Shown in pieces: positions 7,403 to 11,391 of a stretch of 11,391 nt of DNA (position 1 is the first letter of the stretch; the number at the start of each line of letters is the position of its first letter). This stretch comes from Candidatus Coatesiibacteriota bacterium (lineage in GTDB: Bacteria > Oederibacteriota > CAKKQC01), in the NCBI GenBank assembly GCA_023265785.1, contig JAHFSL010000036.1, positions 1 through 11,391 of the forward strand, given 5' to 3'. The notes below the pieces were generated by a model. The model had not been told where the DNA came from. It was given only the letters and a program-made list of their open reading frames with translations, and made no database searches. A program made the translations under genes and the position numbers.

Positions 7403-8358
7403 CCGGTTTTCCTCCGTGATCTGAGTCTGTCCGCAAGGACGGCAAGGACGATCACCGCACCGACAACGAACTGATTGTACTCCTCGGGTACGGACAGCAA
7501 GGTCAGCCCGTTGGTGATCAGCCCCATAACCGCCGCGCCCAGCACGCTCCCGATGACCGATCCGTCCCCGCCGGCCAGGCTGGTCCCCCCGATGACAACG
7601 GCGGAGATAATCTGCAATTCCCAGCCCAGCCCGGCGGTGGAGGAGCCGTACCCGAATCGGGCGGCGTACAGCAGGCCGGCCAGCCCCGCCGCCGCCCCGC
7701 CCAGCGCGTAGACCGCCACGGTGAGCCGGCCCACGGCCAGCCCCGACAGCCGGGCCGCTTCCGCATTGCCCCCCAGCGCATGAAGCGACCGGCCGAAGGT
7801 TGTGAGCCGCATGACGGCGGCCCCCAGGGCAGCCGTCACCAGCATGGCCAGCACGGGATACGGGAGGACGCCACCCAGGTGGCCCTGGCCGAACTGGATG
7901 AAAGTGTCTGGAAGCCCGCTGACCACCTGGCCCCCGGTCAGGAAGTACGCGCCCCCCCGGGCGACCGAGAGCATCCCGAGCGTCACGATAAACGGCGGCA
8001 GGCCCGCCCCCGCGATGAGCAGGCCGTTCACCGCCCCACATCCCGCCGCCGCGCCGAGCGCCCCCAGGCACGCCACCGCCACGCCGGCCCCGTGGGATGC
8101 CAGCAGGGAGACCACGACAACCGCCAGCCCGAGGACCGACCCAGCCGACAGGTCAATCCCCCCGGCCACGATCACCATGGTGGCCCCCACGGCGGCCGTG
8201 CCGGTGAACGAGAAGGCCCGCGCCACCTGCATGAGGTTCTCCCGATCCAGGAACGCCGACCGCCCGTCCGTGCGCGGCGCCACCGCCCACAGGACCGCCC
8301 CCAGCGCGAGCAGGACCAGGACAATCCCCCGCTCCCGGAACGCCCCCCAAGTTCTCAT
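7399..8358 (-). CDS. sugar ABC transporter permease (RbsC-like)
   Basis: A 319-aa inner-membrane permease of the ribose-type (CUT2, BPD_transp_2) family, with about eight to ten hydrophobic segments. Family hallmarks are MVIVAGGIDLSAGSVLGL (61-78), NGLLIAGAGLPPFIVTLGML (111-130), GGNAEAARLSGL (196-207) and VVIGGTSLAGGDGSVIGSVL (254-273), with GGTSLAGGDGS the cytoplasmic loop thought to meet the ATPase. The C-terminus is short and basic. The start ATG lies 3 nt after the stop of the exported protein upstream and has no clear Shine-Dalgarno site, so translation is probably coupled. It overlaps the binding-protein gene downstream (ATGA). The usual ATPase gene (RbsA-like, with two nucleotide-binding domains) normally sits directly before or beside such a permease; it is absent here and nowhere else in the window. 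Confidence 0.93.
   Translation of the reverse strand: MRTWGAFRERGIVLVLLALGAVLWAVAPRTDGRSAFLDRENLMQVARAFSFTGTAAVGATMVIVAGGIDLSAGSVLGLAVVVVSLLASHGAGVAVACLGALGAAAGCGAVNGLLIAGAGLPPFIVTLGMLSVARGGAYFLTGGQVVSGLPDTFIQFGQGHLGGVLPYPVLAMLVTAALGAAVMRLTTFGRSLHALGGNAEAARLSGLAVGRLTVAVYALGGAAAGLAGLLYAARFGYGSSTAGLGWELQIISAVVIGGTSLAGGDGSVIGSVLGAAVMGLITNGLTLLSVPEEYNQFVVGAVIVLAVLADRLRSRRKTG
7411..7415 (-). promoter_or_regulatory. strong Shine-Dalgarno site deciding the start of the sugar-binding protein
   Basis: GGAGG on the minus strand, 8 nt before ATG 7402 and inside the end of the permease gene. It settles the start in a frame that stays open for another 220 codons upstream. It may also raise expression of the binding protein over the permease, as is usual for ABC importers. 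Confidence 0.75.
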
Positions 8359-8361
8359 GCG

Positions 8362-9615
8362 TCAGGGCCGTGCACGGTCGTCGCCTTCCCGTGGATAGAT
8401 GCATTCCGCAATTGTTTCGGAGAGGGATCTTGCAAGCCGATCGCCGCCCGCCCGGTTCATCACGTCCAGCGCCTCCTCCCACCGAGCCCGGCGCAGGTAC
8501 CACTGCCCCACCAATAGCCACGCGGCCTCGTGCACCGGAGCCGGCCAGTCCGCCCAGCCCCGGGACTCCTGCTCCCTGCGCACGTCCGCGTCAAGTCCGA
8601 CGCGTTCCTCCAGCGTGATGCCCGCGACGAACCGATGGACCCGTTCCGCCTCGGGGAGCGCCCGCACGACGGCTTCCCAGCGATGGACCACTTCAGTCGC
8701 CGCCTCCGTATCGAACGCCTTCCGGGCCTCCCGGGATCCCCATATCGTCAGCGCGTCCTGCACCCGGCCCTCCTCCATGGCCAGCTCTCCCCGGGCATTC
8801 GTCACCGCCTCGCGAATCCGCGCCCGGCAGGACACCTCCAGCGAGTCACTGCCATCGGCGAGCGCCGCCCACTTGTCACAGGCCGCCCGGGCACCTGAAA
8901 AATCGCCATGAATCGCCAGGTCTCGCACCAGCCAAATGGGCCACACATCGCTTCCGCAGGCGTACTCGGGCGTCAGATTCGCCACGGCGCTCGCGGAAAA
9001 TTCCGATTTCACGCGATCCGTCGCCCAGACCAGTCGGCCGCGCCGGACCAGGTAATATTCTGGGGTGTCGAAGCGATTGGAGATCCTGATCCCCTTCCGG
9101 CCATCCCGATCCCGCTCCCCGACCGTCAGGACGTCGGCGCCCCCCCGAAACAGCACGCGCAGCATCCGGCCATCCCACGCGTAGATGGAGGCTGCGCCGA
9201 TGTAATTGCACACCCCCGCGATCCGGAACACGATGACCGGCCAATGGGTCTCCTGGTCCAACTCGTACACCCCGCTCGGCGGCGTCGGGCCGCACTGACC
9301 ATAGCCGACGCGGACGCGGAACAGAAGCTGGTGCGAGGCCCCGTGACCCGCCAAGCCCGCCATCCACAGGGCTTCCGAAAAGCGATAACAGACCACCAGA
9401 TCGCGAGCGTGGGACCCGGTCAAGGGCGCCTCGAAGATCGCGGGCGTCGCGCTCCGGTCGACGAGGGCAATTGTCGCCCCCGCGGGGAGTAGCCAGGCTT
9501 CCGCGCCGGGAGCGAGCCTGGGTCCCGCCGCCACGGGGGTCGCGAGCACCGTGGCTGCGAGCGCGGCAAGCCCCAGTCCGATCCCCCGCCTGCGAAAGAT
9601 CCACCAGGAACTCAT
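8362..9615 (-). CDS. exported protein of unknown function
   Basis: I do not recognise this 417-aa protein. Residues 1-30 are a signal peptide: WWIFRRR, a hydrophobic core, then ATPVAA. Residues ~35-200 look beta-rich, with segments such as HQLLFRVRVGYG (95-106), HWPVIVFRIAGVCNYIGAAS (124-143) and an Asp/Gly-rich stretch GERDRDGRKGIRISN (166-180). That last stretch resembles the FG-GAP/propeller-type calcium loops DxDGxxD only loosely. Residues ~225-405 are predicted helical, with helix pairs reminiscent of TPR repeats (GDFSGARAACDKW; RARWEEALDVMNRAG). Seven cysteines remain after cleavage. The start is ATG 9615, which overlaps the toxin stop (ATGA); a GTG at 9630 would add five residues. It sits 3 nt before the sugar permease, so a role at the cell surface near that transporter is possible. 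This is inference only. Confidence 0.8.
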   Translation of the reverse strand: MSSWWIFRRRGIGLGLAALAATVLATPVAAGPRLAPGAEAWLLPAGATIALVDRSATPAIFEAPLTGSHARDLVVCYRFSEALWMAGLAGHGASHQLLFRVRVGYGQCGPTPPSGVYELDQETHWPVIVFRIAGVCNYIGAASIYAWDGRMLRVLFRGGADVLTVGERDRDGRKGIRISNRFDTPEYYLVRRGRLVWATDRVKSEFSASAVANLTPEYACGSDVWPIWLVRDLAIHGDFSGARAACDKWAALADGSDSLEVSCRARIREAVTNARGELAMEEGRVQDALTIWGSREARKAFDTEAATEVVHRWEAVVRALPEAERVHRFVAGITLEERVGLDADVRREQESRGWADWPAPVHEAAWLLVGQWYLRRARWEEALDVMNRAGGDRLARSLSETIAECIYPREGDDRARP

Positions 9616-9875
9616 GTGTAATGGCTCCACATGCGGAGAACCTTGACCGCATGCCGCCTTCGATCCACCTCATACACGAGCCGGTGCTGAATATTGATTC
9701 GCCGTGAGTACATGCCGGTCAAATCCCCGCGCAATTTCTCGAAGGGAGGCGGAAAACGGAAGGGATCCACTTCCAGTAGGTCAAGGAGGGTTTGCGCCTT
9801 TGGCTTCAATCCAGCCGCCTGGATCTTCAACGAATCCTTGTCGGCTTGGCCAGTGAAGGCCAGCGTCCACTTCAC
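9612..9875 (-). CDS. yoeB: YoeB/Txe-family mRNA interferase toxin
   Basis: An 87-aa toxin of the YoeB/Txe branch of the RelE fold, which in this family cleaves mRNA at the ribosome. Recognisable segments are KWTLAFTGQADKD (2-14), GLKPKAQTLLDLLE (22-35), PPPFEKLRGDLTGMYSRRI (42-60), NIQHRLVYEV (61-70) and the C-terminal VLRMWSHY (79-86). Residues equivalent to the catalytic set of E. coli YoeB are present: Glu46, Arg65, and the terminal His85-Tyr86. The gene therefore looks active. It starts with GTG at 9875, overlapping the antitoxin stop (GTGA), and its own stop overlaps the start of the next gene. GC is about 55% in the stretches counted here (9661-9780) against about 75% in a sample of the pit gene, suggesting acquisition by transfer. 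Confidence 0.93.
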   Translation of the reverse strand: MKWTLAFTGQADKDSLKIQAAGLKPKAQTLLDLLEVDPFRFPPPFEKLRGDLTGMYSRRINIQHRLVYEVDRRRHAVKVLRMWSHYT

Positions 9876-10114
9876 CAGCTCAATTTCGTTCGGCAGTGGG
9901 CCAGTGGAGTCTTCCTGCCTTTCAGCAACGATTCCCGCATGCCGGGAATCGACAGAAGGTAGAGGGTTTCCTGGATGGATCGCCAGTCGTCTTCGGACAC
10001 CAGGACGCCGTTATGTCGCTTGCCCGTAATCTGAATCGCCTCATGACCCGCGGCGACGCGGTCGAGCAACTTGTACAGGCTGGATCGGGCCTTGCTTGCG
10101 GTGAGGGTGGTCAT
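9872..10114 (-). CDS. yefM: YefM/Phd-family antitoxin
   Basis: An 80-aa antitoxin that should bind and neutralise the adjacent YoeB-like toxin and repress its own promoter. The N-terminal DNA-binding part shows the Phd/YefM pattern: MTTLTASKARSSLYKLLDRV (1-20), then an ITGKRHNGVLVSEDDWRSI stretch (29-47) and ETLYLLSIPGM (49-59). The C-terminal part (residues 60-80, ending CRTKLSW) is the toxin-wrapping segment. ATG 10114 has a GGAG site about 10 nt upstream. Antitoxin first, toxin second with a 4-nt overlap is the standard order. A promoter with paired GTAC motifs lies just upstream. Confidence 0.9.
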   Translation of the reverse strand: MTTLTASKARSSLYKLLDRVAAGHEAIQITGKRHNGVLVSEDDWRSIQETLYLLSIPGMRESLLKGRKTPLAHCRTKLSW

Positions 10115-10135
10115 GGATCAACGACTCCGATGTAA

Positions 10136-10164
10136 AGCGTACCACTTTGCGTACGCGCAATCAA
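10136..10164 (-). promoter_or_regulatory. promoter of the toxin-antitoxin operon
   Basis: On the minus strand TTGATT (10164-10159, 4/6 match to the -35 consensus) and TACGCT (10141-10136, 3/6 match to -10) are exactly 17 bp apart. A start near 10129 would leave about 15 nt of leader before the antitoxin ATG. The boxes are weak but well spaced, and the operator motifs overlap them. The remaining part of the gap to the kinase gene, up to 10228, shows no convincing terminator. Confidence 0.45.
10138..10155 (-). promoter_or_regulatory. paired GTAC-core operator motifs, likely YefM-YoeB binding site
   Basis: Two copies of GCGTAC (10137-10142 and 10149-10154) place palindromic GTAC cores exactly 12 bp apart; the second sits in a perfect 8-bp palindrome, GCGTACGC (10149-10156). 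In E. coli, YefM and YefM-YoeB bind palindromes with TGTACA cores at the same 12-bp centre-to-centre spacing. The sites overlap the predicted -10 box and spacer, as expected for autorepression. Confidence 0.5.
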
Positions 10165-10228
10165 GGCGTGGATTCCAACGGCCCTTCCCGGCACCGCCTC
10201 GAAAGGGTGGTGACCTGACCCTGATGCT

Positions 10229-11215
10229 CTACCGCGCGGCGCCATACCACAGCGCGGAGTCGCGCAGGGCGGAGGCGGGCAGGGTCCAGCCCGCGCGGTG
10301 GGCCGCATAGTTCAGCGCGCCGCGGATGGGCCGGGCCACGGCGGCGATGACGCGGGTGCGCGGCGAGACGGCGCGAAGGCGGCGCCGGAAGCACCGCTGG
10401 AGGGCGGGGTTGCCGGCCAGCACCGAGCCTGACAGCACAAGATCGTGCGGCACCCTGCGCAGGCCCAGCCGGGTCACCACCGCCATGGTGCCGTCCACCA
10501 GGTCCGCCGCATAGCGGTCCAGGACCGCGAGCGCCCCACGGTCCCCCGCGGCGCCCCGCTTCCCCAGGAACTCCGGAATGCGCCTGATCCGGTCATGCTG
10601 GGCAGGTGTCGTGTGCCGAATGTACACCCGCTTGCCGTCCCCGTAGACCTGCCGGTTGAAGAATTCAGCATAGGAAGGGAATCCAAGGAACCGGAGCAGG
10701 GCGGCCGTGAACCGGGTGGGCGTCTCCAGACCCTCATGCACCCGGGTCAAAGCCAGCACCGTGATCCCCCGCAGGCCATGGTGGCCATGCATGTCGTGCA
10801 TGAACATCCGTCCCTGATGCATGCCCAGCCACTTGGTCCACGATCCGGAGGTCACCGCAATGCCCGCCTCCCGCCACCGGTCGTTGAAGAGGGCGATGAA
10901 CGCATCGTTCGTCACGAGCGATGGCCCACCCAGCCCCAACGGCCGGATGGCCTCCCGCCCGATGTGGAAGAAATCCTGGGGGAGGTCCCCGCCGCACAGC
11001 CCCCAGCACCCGGCCTGCACATCCCGGGGGCGCACGCCGGCCTGCCGGCAGGCGCGCCGGATCAGGTCGCGGAAGATCTCCCGGATCGGGACCATGCCCC
11101 GTCCCTCGTGATTGGTCCCGGGCCCCGCCACAAACGCCCGGAGCCGGCCGTCCCGGGAGGCCAGGGCCAGGTGCGTCTTGGACGCCCCGCCATCCACCCC
11201 GACCACGACGTCCAT
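10229..11215 (-). CDS. BadF/BadG/BcrA-type ATPase, probable sugar (N-acetylhexosamine-like) kinase
   Basis: A 328-aa member of the BadF/BadG/BcrA/BcrD ATPase family (ASKHA fold), which includes N-acetylglucosamine kinases. The phosphate-1 loop is GVDGGASKTHLAL (6-18). A second domain contact is LVTNDAFIALF (100-110), and the adenosine motif is DLVLSGSVLAGNPAL (258-272). ATG 11215 is chosen because the family starts just before this first beta strand; an ATG at 11269 would add 18 unlike residues. The usual phosphate-2 motif (GTGS) reads TSGSW here (122-126), and the usual GDEGS loop is replaced by a His-rich HDMHGHHGLRG (140-150), so the substrate may differ. The gene starts 4 nt after a GH4 glycosidase gene, suggesting a shared sugar pathway. 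ATPase family confident; substrate unknown. Confidence 0.85.
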   Translation of the reverse strand: MDVVVGVDGGASKTHLALASRDGRLRAFVAGPGTNHEGRGMVPIREIFRDLIRRACRQAGVRPRDVQAGCWGLCGGDLPQDFFHIGREAIRPLGLGGPSLVTNDAFIALFNDRWREAGIAVTSGSWTKWLGMHQGRMFMHDMHGHHGLRGITVLALTRVHEGLETPTRFTAALLRFLGFPSYAEFFNRQVYGDGKRVYIRHTTPAQHDRIRRIPEFLGKRGAAGDRGALAVLDRYAADLVDGTMAVVTRLGLRRVPHDLVLSGSVLAGNPALQRCFRRRLRAVSPRTRVIAAVARPIRGALNYAAHRAGWTLPASALRDSALWYGAAR

Positions 11216-11219
11216 GGGC

Positions 11220-11390
11220 CTACCGAAACTGGGGGAGGTACTGCTTGTGGGCGCGGAGCATATCGTCAAGAATCTTCTTCCCCGTCGTCCAGTTGGGGAC
11301 GAGGGGGTTGGTGACCATGGCGGCGAGGGCCGCCTTGTAGCTCCCGGTCAGCGCCGCCTCGACCGTCAGCGTCTCGTAGGCCTTCACCCG
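11220..11390 (-). CDS. GH4-family 6-phospho-beta-glucosidase-like enzyme, C-terminal end only
   Basis: Only the last 56 residues are in the window; the gene continues beyond the right edge. They contain VKAYETLTVEAALTGSY, a TNPLVPNW segment and DDMLRAHKQYLPQF before the TAG stop. This is the usual ending of GH4 6-phospho-beta-glucosidases (LicH/CelF-like), in which a C-terminal helix follows an xHPLVP-like motif. GH4 enzymes need NAD+ and a divalent metal for an oxidation-elimination mechanism; those sites would be outside the window. The kinase follows after 4 nt, so the two are almost certainly one operon. Another GH4 specificity cannot be excluded from this fragment. Confidence 0.75.
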   Translation of the reverse strand, partial: RVKAYETLTVEAALTGSYKAALAAMVTNPLVPNWTTGKKILDDMLRAHKQYLPQFR

Positions 11391-11391
11391 G

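Noticed and set aside
7403..8071. N-terminal extension of the sugar-binding protein frame
   Set aside because: This stretch is out-of-frame reading of the RbsC-like gene. The signal peptide and GGAGG site place the start at 7402.
10165..10228. Terminator after the kinase gene
   Set aside because: I found only 4-bp stems (CACC/GGTG) with no T-run, so nothing supportable.
10445..11314. 289-codon plus-strand frame opposite the kinase
   Set aside because: It is Pro/Arg/His-rich, antisense to a gene with clear ATPase motifs, and has no domain.
1..11391. CRISPR array, tRNA, rRNA, insertion sequence or attachment site
   Set aside because: I saw no regularly spaced repeats, tRNA cloverleaf, rRNA segments, transposase motifs or flanking direct repeats.

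Overview
This 11.4 kb window is GC-rich and densely coding, with almost no intergenic space. It comes from a bacterium with an outer membrane: it encodes a beta-barrel porin and exported binding proteins. The high GC, a fused gamma-alpha 2-oxoacid:ferredoxin oxidoreductase, a histone-H1-like Lys/Ala tail on one protein and the GH4/BadF sugar genes fit a member of the Verrucomicrobiota/Kiritimatiellota/Planctomycetota (PVC) group. That placement is an inference, because the window has no rRNA or other marker gene.

Plus strand, left part (1-4236). The window opens inside korA, a fused gamma-alpha subunit of a 2-oxoacid (probably 2-oxoglutarate):ferredoxin oxidoreductase. korB (beta subunit) follows with an ATGA overlap and ends at a GC-rich hairpin. 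A perfect TTGACA -35 box then starts a two-gene phosphate unit: a DUF47/PhoU-like protein overlapping a PiT-family phosphate permease by 8 bases.

Minus strand, middle part (10114-4252, read right to left). Seven genes are packed head to tail: a YefM/Phd-type antitoxin, a YoeB/Txe-type toxin, an unrecognised exported 417-aa protein, a RbsC-like sugar ABC permease, a RbsB-like sugar-binding protein, an OprP-like porin and a PstS-like phosphate-binding lipoprotein. Five of the six junctions are overlaps or gaps of 3 nt or less, and the sixth is 32 nt. The toxin-antitoxin promoter, which carries GTAC-core operator motifs 12 bp apart, could therefore read into transport genes. Two transport functions lack their usual partners nearby: the sugar ABC pair has no ATPase gene, and PstS has no PstCAB but converges on PiT.

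Minus strand, right end (11391-10229). The C-terminal end of a GH4 6-phospho-beta-glucosidase-like enzyme is followed 4 nt later by a divergent BadF/BcrA-type sugar kinase. Together they suggest breakdown and phosphorylation of a glycoside or amino sugar.

The window reads as central carbon metabolism (KorAB), phosphate acquisition (DUF47-PiT, porin, PstS) and sugar uptake and use (RbsC/B-like, GH4, kinase), with a toxin-antitoxin module of lower GC between them. No tRNA, rRNA, CRISPR array, insertion sequence or intergenic stretch over about 150 bases was found. I do not see a clear-cut new defence or mobile system. The strongest leads are the operon headed by the toxin-antitoxin pair, the unknown exported protein, the basic tail on PstS and the divergent kinase.
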